The position numbers and the translations under genes are program-made. A stretch of 64,000 bases of DNA from Hexactinellida sp. DTS-2022 (taxonomy: Eukaryota > Porifera > Hexactinellida): positions 4,330,501 through 4,394,500 of the forward strand of contig JAPNXP010000001.1 of NCBI GenBank assembly GCA_028753945.1. The letters run 5' to 3'. Below the pieces are notes generated by a model. That model saw nothing but the letters and a program-made list of their open reading frames with translations. It was not told the origin of the DNA and did not search any database. This document shows positions 32,091-43,408 of the stretch, one piece after another (positions within the stretch are counted from its first letter, which is position 1; every line of letters begins with the position of its first letter).

Positions 32091-34082
32091 CAGGGACTTC
32101 TTTAATATAGAGACTGTAAACTTCGTTTTACGGTAAAATTAGCGTAGGCCTAAAACAGTATTGTTACTTATTGATATCCCGTAATCCGCTAATGCTAGAC
32201 ACAGGCAGACCTGGGGCTGATTACTAGTGAGTGATTACGATTACGATTACGATTACATGCTTCAGAAAAAGAATGATTATGATTACGATTACGATTACAG
32301 GAAATGTTGTAATCGATTACAATCGATTACAATTCATTTTCTTTACGATGCAATTACGATTGTTTCGATTAAGCCCCGGAGTTTCATGCGCACGAAAAAT
32401 AATGCCCGTGTGCATGGGGGTAGCCACCAAGAATTATTTGTAGGGGCCGGATATATATTTGGAGATGCAATGAGATCAGCGAACCCTCAAACTATATCCT
32501 TATTTAAAGTTATTGTGGAAAATTTGGGGGGGCCTGGTGCCATACCTGGGGCTGATTACTAGGGGGTGATTACGATTACGATTACGATTACGATTACGAT
32601 TACATCCTTCAAGAAAAGCTTGATTATGATTACGATTACGATTACAGGAAAAGTTGTAATCGATTACAATTGTAATCGTAATCAGCCCCAAGCCTGGACA
32701 CAGGAAATGTATTATTGTCGTATAGGAAGTCATATTTTGGGAGTCAACGGTCATATTGGTTTATCGAAAATATTTGTGGAATGTAAGTTATGCGATTTTC
32801 ACACCCTTCCATATATGGTAATATTGTTAAAATCTCGAGATTACTTAACTTTATACATATGAAATGTATCATTTTCGTACAGGAAATCATATTTTGAGAC
32901 TCCAACGGTCATATGGGGATATCGAAAATATTTGTGGAATGTAAGTTATGCGATGTTCACACCTTTCCATATATGGTAATATTGTTAAAATCTCGAGATT
33001 ACTTAACTTTATACATATGAAATTTATTATTGGCGAATGGGAAATGGGAATTCATATTTAGGGACTCAGTAGATCACATTGATTTACCTAAGGCGTTCCC
33101 CTTAGCCTATATTATTATTTTGGCACTCTCAACAGGAGGATTGCCCCGACCTGTTTGTAGTTTAGCTAATTCTTACCTATCAGATATCTGTCACTATGTT
33201 GTTTATTAAAAAATCTTGATAAGTTTCTTTAAATCTATATTTAAATCAATGTTGTCCAATAAAATTTATTAAGTGGTGATGAGAAATGGATTTAGGACTA
33301 CATATTCTGATAAAATTCAAAAAAGTTTAATACTTTATACATTAATTTCCCAATAACTCTGCTGTTATTCAACAGACCGGCTAGCTGGTTAATAAAATCT
33401 CTAACCGTTAACCGATGTCAGCAACGGTTAACCGGTTAACCGAATCCAGCCTTGTTGTTTTTTAATATACAACATAATTACAGATATCTGATAGGTAAGA
33501 ATTAGCTAAACTACAAAACAGGGTCGAGGCAATCCTCCTGTTGAGAGTGCCAAAATAATAATATAGGCTAAGGGGAACGCCTTAGGTAAATCAATGTGAT
33601 CTACTGAGTCCCTAAATATGAATTCCCATTTCCCATTCGCCAATAATAAATTTCATATGTATAAAGTTAAGTAATCTCGAGATTTTAACAATATTACCAC
33701 ATATGGAAAGGTGTGAACATCGCATAACTTACATTCCACAAATATTTTCGATATCCCCATATGACCGTTGGAGTCTCAAAATATGATTTCCTGTACGAAA
33801 ATGATACATTTCATATGTATAAAGTTAAGTAATCTCGAGATTTTAACAATATTACCATATATGGAAGGGTGTGAAAATCGCATAACTTACATTCCACAAA
33901 TATTTTCTATAAACCAATATGACCGTTGGCTCCCAAAATATGACTTCCTATACGACAATAATACATTTCCTGTGTCTAGCATTAGCGGATTACGGGATAT
34001 CAATAAGTAACAATACTGTTTTAGGCCTACGCTAATTTACCGTAAAACGAAGTTTACAGTCCCTATATTAAAGAAGTCCCTG
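32091..34082. mobile_element. Long-inverted-repeat element inside the Helitron
   Basis: The ends are CAGGGACTTCTTTAATATAG and its complement at 34063-34082, with a perfect 7-bp TSD GTAGTGG at 32084-32090 and 34083-34089. The arms mirror each other for about 600 bp after the 491-bp hAT in the left arm is removed; the loop is near 33200-33470. The left arm additionally contains a second copy of the block 'aggaaatcatattttgagactccaacggtcatat'. Removing the element restores the helicase frame exactly. No transposase is present. A 7-bp TSD is unusual; the P superfamily is one possibility. Confidence 0.88.
32206..32696. mobile_element. Non-autonomous hAT-type element with GATTAC repeats
   Basis: The ends are CAGACCTGGGGCTGATTAC and CAGGCTTGGGGCTGATTAC (complement), with the perfect 8-bp TSD GACACAGG at 32198-32205 and 32697-32704. 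The opposite arm of the host element (about 33965-33985) shows the uninterrupted site. The interior is made of GATTAC hexamer tracts in both orientations. An internal copy of the end at 32544 suggests a partial tandem duplication. Confidence 0.93.
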
Positions 34083-34175
34083 GTAGTGGGTAATCTAAAA
34101 CTAACTAAGAAGTTATCTGAAAAAGATCCTGTCCACTTAGAACTTAAGCGGTTAAGAGAACAGTGTTATATTTGA

Positions 34176-34376
34176 TTAGGTCATTGTGGTTAAATCCGAT
34201 GAGAAATCATTCTCAAACGTATTTTAGATGTTTCCAGCGTATTTGAAAACCTAGTTTAGTTTATTCCATGACAATAGGTAATTTATTTTACGAGCAATTA
34301 GAAAGTAAACACTGGCCTGGAAATAAAATGGCAAATACTTGACTTATCTAGCCGTATAATATAGTAGGCCATGGTT
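34176..34376. repeat. Single arm of a P-like foldback element
   Basis: About 200 bp matching the inverted ends of the element at 54089-54895 ('gtggttaaatccgatgagaaatcattctcaaa' … 'gccgtataatatagtaggccatg'). It directly follows the Helitron helicase stop. The other arm is missing. Confidence 0.75.
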
Positions 34377-34732
34377 GGTATCACACCCACCATTATACAA
34401 GGGTTACCACAACCCACGAGCTCTTGGGACGCGGCAGCTCCGGCTGACCGCTATGCTTCCCGCACCCCGATCAGATTGACTCCGAATTTGGTGCACCGAA
34501 ATGCTCCCCAGTTAATGTAAGTATTTGAAGGACTCCAGCGGTCCGCAACAATACTTAGCGAGCAACTGAGCCATCCCTCTGATAATCAGGAGGCTCAACA
34601 AAGGACCGAGACGTTATCTGTCTCTAGCCCCCCCCCCAAGGGTGGTACGAACAGGGGCGTAACTGGGGGGGGGGGGGGCAGGGGGGCCATGGTCCCCCCA
34701 CTCAGGGCTTCTGCCCCCCCAAGCCAACGGTG
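34377..34732. other. Unidentified GC-rich segment and C/G-run repeat
   Basis: 34377-34620 is GC-rich and unlike its surroundings (for example CGGCAGCTCCGGCTGACCGC), with no coding frame I trust; it could be a short retroposon or RNA-derived repeat. 34621-34732 consists of C and G runs (a GGGGCGTAACTGGGGG start) resembling other hAT-end repeats. It truncates the gene to its right at the codon after LLSMP. Confidence 0.4.
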
Positions 34733-37394
34733 GCATTGATAATAACCAAATCAGTCGTTGTTGCTCACTCATGCCTCGTCCCCTTGTGAGGCCACCACTT
34801 GTCTTCATGGTTCTCATCAGCACCTGCTCAATGATAAGATCTGAATAGAGGCCTGCCCAATAACGATCACTCCTTCTGATCACATGGAGACCATCTTGGA
34901 AGTGTTGGTATACCTCTGGATGATCACTCTGAAGATGAGACATTCGCTGTAGGTATATCAATGCAGACTTTGTGTAGTTGTTGTGGCCAGAAGCTGCCAA
35001 GTAAGGAAGCATTTCCGAAACAGCTTGGAGATGCAATTCCCAGTTGCCCGTACGCTCTGCTCGGATATATTTGCGAAGAATATCAACCATGTCCATGTCT
35101 GCAACCACATTGTAGCAGTCCTAGAAGATTTCATATATTCCTTTTTTGCTTGAACGGTATCATTAATCTTGGTTATTATATGATCCGGGCAAACGTGATC
35201 TGCAGACACTGAACCCTGCATCAGCTTTTCATAGAGGACAGCAGCTTCTTCCAGGTCAGTCTTTTCAGCAGATTCTTCAAATGTTTGTTCGGTTACCATG
35301 ACTTCTTCTGTTTCTTCATTTGTCACATCCGAAACTCCAGGTAGGGGCACATTGAATGTGCTTGCTAGAATCAGGGCATTGAGGCTGCATCGACAATGAG
35401 ATGCCCTCGCACTGCTCGAACAATAATTGACACTGAGCATGTGTACTACTGCATTGGATGCATAGGTCAATTCGAACAATTCATGCAAACCAGATGCAGC
35501 CATGAGGTGGCCAATGCACCCAAGAAAACTCATTTCAGTGTGGAAACCTCCCAGGCGAAGAACTATACTTCTCAAATCACTTCCGACTGGCTCAGTGACA
35601 ATAATCTTCAAAGCCTTCCACCAGAGTGGCTAGTCAAAGGTGATGATTGGCGTGACATCATGGCGGTGTGCATGCTCTTGAATGTACTTCAGTGTGGAGT
35701 ATACACACGTGATGTCACTGGGGTTCATGTCTATCATTGGGAGAAAAATCACGGGTGATTTGCCAGGGTGTCTGCCACGATGTACAAGTTGCATCATTCC
35801 AGACCATGCTGGCCTCGGTGACCCAAACATGATTGAACTCTTCCAAAGGACATCCAGATGGGCTGTAGGATCCTTAGCTTTGAAGCAGTGTAACTTTACA
35901 TATGTCACCATAACCATACCAAGACTTTCTTCTCTGTGGTATCGGATTGGGACTCTTCCAATACTTGCTATGTCCCTGGGTGTGACTTTTACTCGGAGAA
36001 TTCGGTTGTTTTTCTTTGTTCCAGGGGTTATGGCAGCTATCATCCCCATGCCATGGAAGGTATCATTTCCATCCAGGTTTTTAATGTTGTGATCAACATA
36101 TTCTGCAACATACTGGACAAAGTGTGATGAGTGGTTGGGAATGTCGGTTTCATAACTCAATACAGCATTTTGTTCAAATTGGTGAACTTCGTTGTAGGAG
36201 CAACAGAAACAATGTTTGTGTAATGTATCGATTAAAAAACGCGATGTGTAATGGTGATGCAGTTGTACACCCAAACCAACCTGAAGTGGTGCCAATAAAA
36301 CTCTTGGCCGAGCAGCCTGCATTACTGCCTGTCCAATTGAGGCAATTTTTGTCTCACTTCTTTTCCCACAATCAGACCTGCAAGCAGTACTCTCAAAGAT
36401 TCAGGTAAGAAGTTGATACACTCTTCAGACTCCAGTTCATCAAAACCTGGATAGTTGCAGTGAGATGTGTTCACTGCTTTAATGTCATCCTTGATCAACT
36501 TGGCAGCAGTTTCTATTATCCTCATTTTGTTTTCTCATGATCAAGATCACGGTTATTGTAAAAGTCGTAGAGCACTTCCTTCGCCTTGTTTCTAAAAGTT
36601 ACAACATTAGGCTTACCATTGATCTCAGTCTGAATAATCTTGTCTCCAAAATGTTCCTTGAGCATTTGTTGCATATGTGGATAGCTATAAGCGCTGTGTT
36701 CCGTGTCAGCCATATTTTCCTCCATACGTTGAATCAGGTCATGAATGGTAATCTGTTCATCATCATTCTCTTCAAGGAATCTGGCAACTTCGAGGAATAC
36801 ATCTGCCCTTTGTTTCTCTTGTGGTCGACCCAGTTGCACTTTTTTGGATGGGTTCACTTCATGCTTATGAACTGCTGGTATCTGCTTCATAGTACAAAAA
36901 TTGACACTGCACACTCTATGATATACTGCATCTACAGCATGCAGATCGTGAGCATGTAAAATTCTCGCTTGCACAGCATTTGCCCAATCATCACCCCTTT
37001 CACAACAAACTTCCAGAATTGTGTCCCTTGTTTCAACCGTCCTGACAAGAACAACATCTGAACTTTTTCTCTTTCTTCCTAATGTTGCTGGTTTGCCACA
37101 AAAAAAGCAGTCAGTGCTAAAATTAAATTGCCTTTCTGCTGACCTGAGCACTTGCTTTCCAGTATTTGTGGCTATACCTTGTACTTTTAGTCTAAGAGTT
37201 TTGGCTATTTGATCTGGTTTACAATAGTTACGACGACATTCTTGGTGTACCTGCTGCACAGGTGTACAATGTACAGTGTCATTCCTTTCCTTACTTGCCT
37301 TGTTGATGCTTGTACTTCCCTTTTCACCCAGGGTAGCTTTTGGTGATGCCCCAATTGGCTGCTTGCAGATAGCACACTCTTTTGATACCTCCAT
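34733..37394 (-). pseudogene. Large unnamed invertebrate gene family, lightly broken
   Basis: About 880 codons on the minus strand from ATG at 37394. I recognise the pattern as an uncharacterised protein family frequent in invertebrate genomes, but know no function. Order: two Cys/His clusters (CAICKQPI … HQECRRNYC and CFFCGKPA … YHRVCSVNFC); an acidic helical stretch with YSYPHMQQMLKEHFGD; GQAVMQAARPRVLLAPLQ; VQYVAEYVDHNIKNLDG; TFHGMGMIAAITPG; GRHPGKSPVIFLPMIDMNPS; LGGFHTEMSFLGCIGHLM; and MDMVDILRKYIRAERTGNWE … RRSDRYWAGLYSDLIIEQVL … GGLTRGRGM. Damage is slight: frameshifts near 36530, 36340 and 35095, one TAG at about 35632 (probably from Gln), and truncation at 34733. It has no introns, fitting a mobile-element or retroposed origin. 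A hAT lies 15 bp upstream of the ATG. Confidence 0.75.
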
Positions 37395-37408
37395 TGCAAC
37401 ACTTAAAC

Positions 37409-37771
37409 CAGGGTTGTTTGATTTAAATCATGATTTAAATCAATGATTTTTATTAATTTAAATCATGTTTAAATCAAAAAAGTCTGATTTAAATCAAAAA
37501 AATCGGATTTTTTGATTTAAATCAGACTTTTTTGATTTAAATCAGATTTTTTATGTCTATTGTTTTTTGCGAAAAGAAAAGAAATACATTGATAATGAGT
37601 CAAATTACAATGATAATGAGTCAATATCAATGTAATTAATCTATTAGCCAAATAATATACGCCAGTGTGATATAGATTGCAAAAAAACAAATAAAATCAA
37701 AACTCTGATTTAAATCAAAAAAATTGGATTTTTTTGATTTTTATAAAAAATCATGATTTTTACCAACCCTG
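37409..37771. mobile_element. Non-autonomous hAT-type element
   Basis: The ends are CAGGGTTGTTTGATTT and CAGGGTTGGTAAAAATC (complement), with the perfect 8-bp TSD ACTTAAAC at 37401-37408 and 37772-37779. The interior repeats GATTTAAATCA in both orientations. A truncated relative lies at 59120-59362. Confidence 0.93.
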
Positions 37772-37779
37772 ACTTAAAC

Positions 37780-38080
37780 TAACCACAAGGCATTGAGGTC
37801 AAACGTCATATTAAAGGTAATATAAAATCATAAAAACCTGACTATAACAGAGTTAGCTGTTCATGAAAAATTTCATAGAGAAGAGAAAAAGTAAAAAGGA
37901 AAAATTATAAATGCACGAAATTAATGTGATTTTTTGAAAACTTTTTTGCGCTTTCCACCCAAGTGATTCCTTAGGACTTTTTGTATGTTATAGAGCATAT
38001 TTTTCTGTACAAGAAACTGCTGAGAGAGTTTGTGTTGCAATTAGTTTAAGGTCAAACCATAAAATGACTGGTATACTGTA
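37780..38080. other. No recognisable feature
   Basis: AT-rich spacer between a hAT and the IS630-like element. If the latter sits in a Gypsy gene, this side should continue Gypsy pol, but I could not recognise it. Confidence 0.4.
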
Positions 38081-38241
38081 TTTCTCGGGCAACCAATTAT
38101 CCGATTCGGGCAACCAATTATCCGATCGGAATTACTTTTGATTTTCATTGGTTTATCTATTTAGGATACTAGGTTGATTAGTATAAAACAAAGTAATACG
38201 AAATAAATATATTCCTAATATTCAAATATTCATCATAAATT

Positions 38242-39024
38242 ATGGCTTCGAGTTCATACGATGCAGGACAACACTCTGCCACATCATCTACAGTTGCTAT
38301 TTCACGAGGTGGGAGAGCAATTTCAAATGAATTACGGCAAAGACTTATCGATGCCCACGAGTCGGGAGTAACCTATAAACAGATGACTAGATTGTTTGGC
38401 GTTAAGAAGGATACCGCTTACAGAATTTGAAGCACCAGACAATATTCTACCAAACTTCGCGGTGGTCCAAGAGGAAAAAAGTTGGACGAGGATTCGATAA
38501 GTCTTCTCTTAATTTCCATTGAAGCCGTGATATGTGCTATCTGTCCAGGTGTTGGACTCGTCCATTCAAAGATCCCTTTCGGAGGTGCTAAACAAACACA
38601 TTTTGATCAATTTATAAGTGAATTATTCCATCTCTCGTTTGGTTTGGCATTGGAACCAAGTAGCTCAGTTGACAGGGCATTTATCGTACTTGACAACGCT
38701 CCTTGTCACCGTGGGATTGAAAATAGACTTGAAGCTTCTATCCCTTCACACATCGAATTGAAACGCCTCCCTCCATACAGTTGCGAGTTGAATCCGATTG
38801 AGTTGTGCTTCCAAAGTCTAAAATCCTATATGAAACGAACTCTCAGCGCTCAAGGACCAAGTATACCAATTGAGGGCCAAACTATGGTAAGTGCAAGGAG
38901 AGATAAACTATTGCAATTATGCCCAAATGCTTTGGCTCAAATTACTCCAGCAACTTGCCTGAATTCGTTCTACCATGTATTGACAGCAACAGTTCCGAGA
39001 GCAATACGCCTTGAAAATCTCTAG
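38242..39024 (+). pseudogene. IS630/pogo-like DDE transposase, internally deleted
   Basis: The ATG at 38242 begins a helix-turn-helix region (GGRAISNELRQRLIDAHESG then YKQMTRLFGVKKDTAYRI), which ends in TGA at 38428-38430. The frame continues to GGPRGKKLDEDS and, from 38482, the catalytic half: HFDQFISELF, FIVLDNAPCHRGIE (second Asp), LPPYSCELNPIELCFQSLK (third acidic residue). It stops at 39022-39024. The segment between helix-turn-helix and catalytic core, including the first catalytic Asp, is missing. The cut-and-paste function is therefore lost. Confidence 0.8.
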
Positions 39025-39126
39025 TAACTACATTATCCAATATATATAAATCCAATAAATCACTTTATCCTATATTAAGTAACTGTATTCATTATCACTA
39101 TTATATCAATTATATCACTATTATTG

Positions 39127-39275
39127 TTGATTGCTTGAATCGGATAATTGGTTGCCCGAATCGGATAATTGGTTTCCCAAATCGGATAATTGGTTGCCCG
39201 AATCGGATAATTGGTGCCCGAATCGGATAATTGGTGCCCGAATCGGATAATTGGTTGCCCGAATCGGATAATTGA
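39127..39275. repeat. Tandem array at the right end of the IS630-like element
   Basis: Seven units of about 19-21 bp (TTGCCCGAATCGGATAATTGG and one-base-shorter forms). Two units of the complement stand at the left end (38088-38130). Confidence 0.9.
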
Positions 39276-39284
39276 CCGAGAGTA

Positions 39285-41330
39285 GTAACACTTCATCCAT
39301 CATTCGTTGGAAAGAACTTGGCCCTCCAGTCAGCCCAAATGGCAATACATTAAACTCATATAACCCCATCCCAGGCCCAGGGGAGAAGGCAGTTTTCTGT
39401 TTGTCACTTTCCATAATTGGAATTTGACAATAACCGGAATTGAGATCCAATTTTGTGAAATATTTCATTACATGCAATTTATCCGGGGCTTGATCAGGAA
39501 GGGGAAGTGGATACGTATCTTTAGATGTAACTTTATTCAATCCTCGATAGTCAATGCAGAATCTGAGAGAACCATCTTTCTTCTTTAGCATAAAGGGAGG
39601 AAACAACAAAGAACTACTGGAGGCTCTGATGACCTTTCTCCTTAACATTTCTTCTATTTGTGAGGTTACTTCTTAATGATAAGCTTGGCATACCATTCTG
39701 GGGGGAATCCTAACCGAGCCAGCGTTGTTGTCTGTTCTAATTTGGAACTCTTCTATCCTTGCAACACCGGGAACAGATGAAAATAAGTCTTTATATTCAT
39801 TAATTATATCCATGAAATCGTCCTCCACGATGGGTAGGTCATATTCCAGTATATTTCGGTAATCAGGAACAACTCCGTGACACTCCCAATCATCACTATC
39901 TCTTTCATCTGATGAATTAACTGTCGTTTCTTCAAAACAATGTTCTGAATGAACTGGACAGATATTATTTGAGGTAAACTTGCTCTCTATAAAATTTTGG
40001 GCTATCAAACATGACTGTTCCCAGTGTTGGACCTTTAATAGTTTTTAACTCAAAATTAATATCTACTCGGTGTTTTGCCAGAAAATCCATTCCCAATATG
40101 CAATCCTCCATTAATGGTGAAGCTACAATAAACTCCTGTGAACATTGAAGTCCACCAATAGATAATTCCAAACAAACTTCTGCCATCATATTTATCTCGT
40201 CACCTGTAGCAGTGAGCAACTTTCTAGCATTCTGGATTCTTGAAATTGAGTTAGAACACTTGTTAGACATATTTTCTGAGATTAAACTAACACTAGCTCC
40301 ACTATCGAGTAAGGCCTGACATCTAACTTTTCCTACTTCATCAGATAGTTTAGATGTTTCCACTGACTTGCACAAGGCAACAAAGTCTTGGTCGAATTGT
40401 ATTGAAGGTTCACGTGATTCCAAAATAATATGCGAATATTCTGGATAAGATTGAGTTAGATATCCAATATTAGGGGTATCATCTCGACTCTCCCGATGAA
40501 CCCCTCCTAGTTTAAAGGATTCCCAAACCGAGGCCTAGGACAATTTTTCATCATATGTCCAAATTTACTACAGTTATAACATCTGATGAGTCTCTCAGCT
40601 TTATGATCGCATTCTCGTGCTATGTGCCCTTGACCCCCACAAACATGACATCTAAACTCTCTTTCTTTGTTGAAATAGTTACGTTCAGGGCCTCATCTAA
40701 AAGTACCCTGCCTTGGATACCTCTTCTTATTGAATTCGTTCTCCAATTTGTACTACGACGGACGTGTACATTACATATTCTATTTGCATTGTCAATATAG
40801 TCCAAATTATCTAGACGTTTCGCTATCAACTTAACTGATTCGTTCAGCGTCCTTAGATCTATATTTTCATCACTATCCAAGCCATGTTTAGATTGCATTA
40901 CTGAAACTACTGTTCCTTCTGTATGTACCAAAGATTCGCTTCTAAACGTAGGAGTACTTGTGCACGTTTCATTGCTTGATCAGACGTCCTGATATCTGTG
41001 GATAACCGTATGTTTTCATAGATCTTTCTTGGAAATCCTCGTATGTATTGTTCAAATATGAGTTGCTCTTTTACTTCTGTTGACATTTCAGGAAATGCCT
41101 TTCTCAATAATCCTTTGAGCTCATATAAGTATTTCTGAGGTATTTCACCAGGATGCATAGCAGGAATCTATTTTGGAATTCACTTAAGGAAGTAAATTTA
41201 GTGTCTTCTGGCTTAAAAGCGCCCAATAACTTTTCTTTCACTGTTTCGAAATTCAACCTACTTTCAGCACCCAAAGTTTTGTACACTTCTAATGCTTCAC
41301 CTATTAAACAGGTAGCTATGTACATATTAC
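39285..41330 (-). pseudogene. Ty3/Gypsy gag-protease-RT, decayed
   Basis: Minus strand, right to left. Gag (41325-40690: IGEALEVYKTLGAE, YLYELKGLLRKAFPEMS). Two CCHC zinc knuckles (40540-40650: CHVCGGQGHIAREC and CYNCSKFGHMMKNC). Aspartic protease (40423-39965: ALLDSGASVSLIS … LGMDFLAKHR). The linker region of pol (40008-39673). Reverse transcriptase start (39648-39300: LRFCIDYRGLNKVT, FTKLDLNSGYCQI, FNVLPFGLTGGPSSFQRMMD). The RT is cut before its YxDD motif by the IS630-like transposon. Each domain is in a different frame, so several frameshifts exist. No LTR was identified. Confidence 0.85.
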
Positions 41331-41529
41331 ACTTCTATGTACATATTATGTATTACTCAATTAAATAATAATGATTTCCTCTGTTCGATTAAGTACTATT
41401 TAATTCTTACTATACACGTATCTCACGACCGCTTAACTCTAAGCACAGGACAGAGATGGCTAAGAAATACAAACGGCGACATTCCCGCTATGCGAGTACA
41501 AAAAATAGAGTTTTTTCCTCAAAAGGGAC

Positions 41530-41838
41530 ATGGGGTTCGTAAAACATCGAGACGAGACGCTCAAAGATCTACAGCGTGCTACACTCCACGCGGTCGGTCC
41601 TATTTGTGAGCTAATCACAAAGAATATTGAAGGACACACGGTGACTCACGAACAAATCGTGGAGCATGCTTCAGCAACACTCGTCATACTCGGCTCAAAC
41701 AACGCTAGAATCTTACTAGCACGAAGGAAAAATGCGATTAGGGCAGTCAATCCTGCATTGGCAAGTGAAGTGGAAACCCTCCCACGAGACGATCAATCAA
41801 ACCTAGTGTTTGGATCGTCAAACTCAAAACCCTATTAG
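41530..41838 (+). pseudogene. DIRS gag-like ORF
   Basis: 102 codons. The pattern ATLVILGSNNARILLARRKN followed by AIRAVNPALASE matches the DIRS gag signature (leucine/glycine stretch, NA, basic run, LNPxL). It ends at 41836-41838 without joining the RT frame. Confidence 0.6.
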
Positions 41839-42119
41839 AAGCGACCAGCCAAGAGACAAAAAGTGGATCAAAATTTCTCCACTTACAACAGTAACTATAA
41901 ATCCAATCATTTTTTTCGAGGGGGCTCCACTGGAGGCGCAGGCTTCAGTGGAGCCAATCAGCGGAAACCCCGCCAATACTATTCCAGCATGCCCCTCAGA
42001 GGCACCAATTAAAACCAATACAAACGGCACTAAAATCCCTTGCTCTAATCAGCTCCATGCGTCCCCCACATTCAGAGCCGCTACCGACGGGACGCCTGCC
42101 TTGTTTCATATACAACTAG

Positions 42120-43408
42120 GTGCAGATAGCTCCGGGCAAAAACATAATCGGCTACATAAACGGACTAATACTTCCCCTAACATCAGACCCACTATTGCCA
42201 AGGAACACAGATCCTCCGTCCTTACAGCTGCCCAAGCATCAAGCTTTGTCTATCCAACAGGAAGTGACGAGATTCCTATCCATCGGTGCAATCGAATACG
42301 CTCAAGAACGCGGTTTGATAATCCCTGTATTCATTCGCAAGAAAGCTTCCGGGAAATCGAGGTTGATCCTGAACCTAAAGTTGTTAAACAAATACTTAAA
42401 CCCTCCGCACTTCAATATGGAAGGAGTACACTGCATTCAGTATGTAGTTTCCCAGGGAGACTACATGGCCAAGATAGACTTGAAGGATGCATACCTAACC
42501 GTAGCAGTACATCCTATGTCATGAAATTATCTACAATTCGAATGGGAAGTTACTGTACACCAGTACAGTACAATGCCTTTTGGTCTGAGTATCGATCGAT
42601 CCGACGTGTTTACGAAGATCCTCAAGAAGTTGATTCACATCAACGTACTAGAACTAAAGGCAATATTCTTTGGAATCAACCTACTTGCCAAGCCAAGGAC
42701 TCATGTTCTAATCCAAACCGAAAGTCAATTTGCCCTCAGATACATAAATAAACTGGGAGGCACTCACTCCTAAGCCATATGCACCCTATCCATACAACTT
42801 CACAAATTTGCAATGAGAAACAACATAATTTTGACAGCGGAACATTTCCCTGGCAAAACACAGAAGCGGACAGACTATCCAGGTTACCCAATCGGGACTG
42901 GCGCGACTGGAAACTATCCCCAACAATATTCTGGGAGAGACTTCTCCAAACATATCTCAATCCCGAGATGGACCTATTCGCTTCCCGCTTGAACACCCAA
43001 CTTCCCAAGTTCATGAGTTGGAAGCAGGATCCGGAGGTCAGTGCTATCAACGCGTTTGTCCACAGCTGGACACACATCCGTTGCCCTTATCTGTTTCCTC
43101 CAATGATACTAATCGGAACAGTGCTAACCAAAATCCTCCGGGACAAAGTACCCAAAGCGATTCTGATTATCCCCAATTGGCCCTCGAGACCATGGTGGCC
43201 AGCCCTACTCAATTGCCTAATTCAACAGCCAATACAGCTACCACTATGTGCAGATCTCCTCAGAGACACATTTGGGAACCCTCACTCCCAGATTCTATCC
43301 AAGAAAATGCAACTACTAGCATGCATAGTATCAGGAACCTCCTCGTCACAAGAGGCGTTTCTGAAAGGGCCAGTACCATTATCTGTCAGAGCTGGAGAGC
43401 ATCCACTC
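42120..43408 (+). pseudogene. DIRS reverse transcriptase / RNase H region, deleted
   Basis: RT start at 42120-42524 (IQQEVTRFLSIGAIEYA, KSRLILNLKLLNKYL, MAKIDLKDAYLTVAVHP). MPFGLS at 42573 is followed only about 20 codons later by RNase H-like INVLELKAIFFGINLL and YINKLGGTHS. The catalytic YxDD part of RT is therefore deleted. From 42850 comes the domain typical after RNase H in DIRS elements (TEADRLSR … LNPEMDLFASRLNTQLPKFM … YLFPPM … IPNWPSRPWWPALL). At least two frameshifts occur. Confidence 0.8.

Larger units (their letters stand above)
28462..34175 (+). pseudogene. Helitron RepHel gene, decayed and interrupted
   Basis: Helitrons move by rolling circle using a HUH nuclease fused to a PIF1-type helicase. 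In order: an N-terminal ORF at 28462-29082 ending in three RLKDPEKR…HNNAV-type repeats; EFQQRGSPHVHSLLWV at 29099-29146, whose HVH is the HUH nuclease motif; CRFGIPYPPM (about 29326); DPYACAVYVISYIGKSQRGM at about 29689-29750; then the helicase (30143-31273) with GGGAGVGKST (Walker A, about 30767), APTGKAAFNI, IIIDEISMV (Walker B) and CVGDFHQLRPV. Later pieces (31288-32090) include YLMTVNNDIQDGLVNGATG and EALTIHKSQG with YTALSRAK. At least five frameshifts or stops occur. The frame is cut at 32090 by a 2-kb element and resumes correctly at 34090 (NLKLTKKLSEKD) to TGA at 34173-34175. Helitron termini were not identified. Confidence 0.85.
38081..39282 (+). mobile_element. IS630/Tc1/pogo-type transposon with repeat-built end
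   Basis: The inverted ends start CTCGGGCAACCAATTATCCG (left) and CTCGGTCAATTATCCG (right, complement), with TA at 38079-38080 and 39283-39284. The unit GGTTGCCCGAATCGGATAAT recurs twice at the left and about seven times at the right. The right flank is Gypsy reverse transcriptase coding, cut just after MMDEVL. It carries a deleted transposase. Confidence 0.75.

Noticed and set aside
34377..34620. 5S rRNA or snRNA gene
   Set aside because: The GC content fits, but no 5S internal control boxes or snRNA motifs could be matched by eye.
35682..37212. Several plus ORFs over the unnamed gene
   Set aside because: All are antisense shadows of the well-patterned minus-strand frame.
41810..42751. 313-codon plus ORF in the DIRS element
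   Set aside because: The RT motifs lie in a different, overlapping frame (42120-42524); this ORF has no motif.
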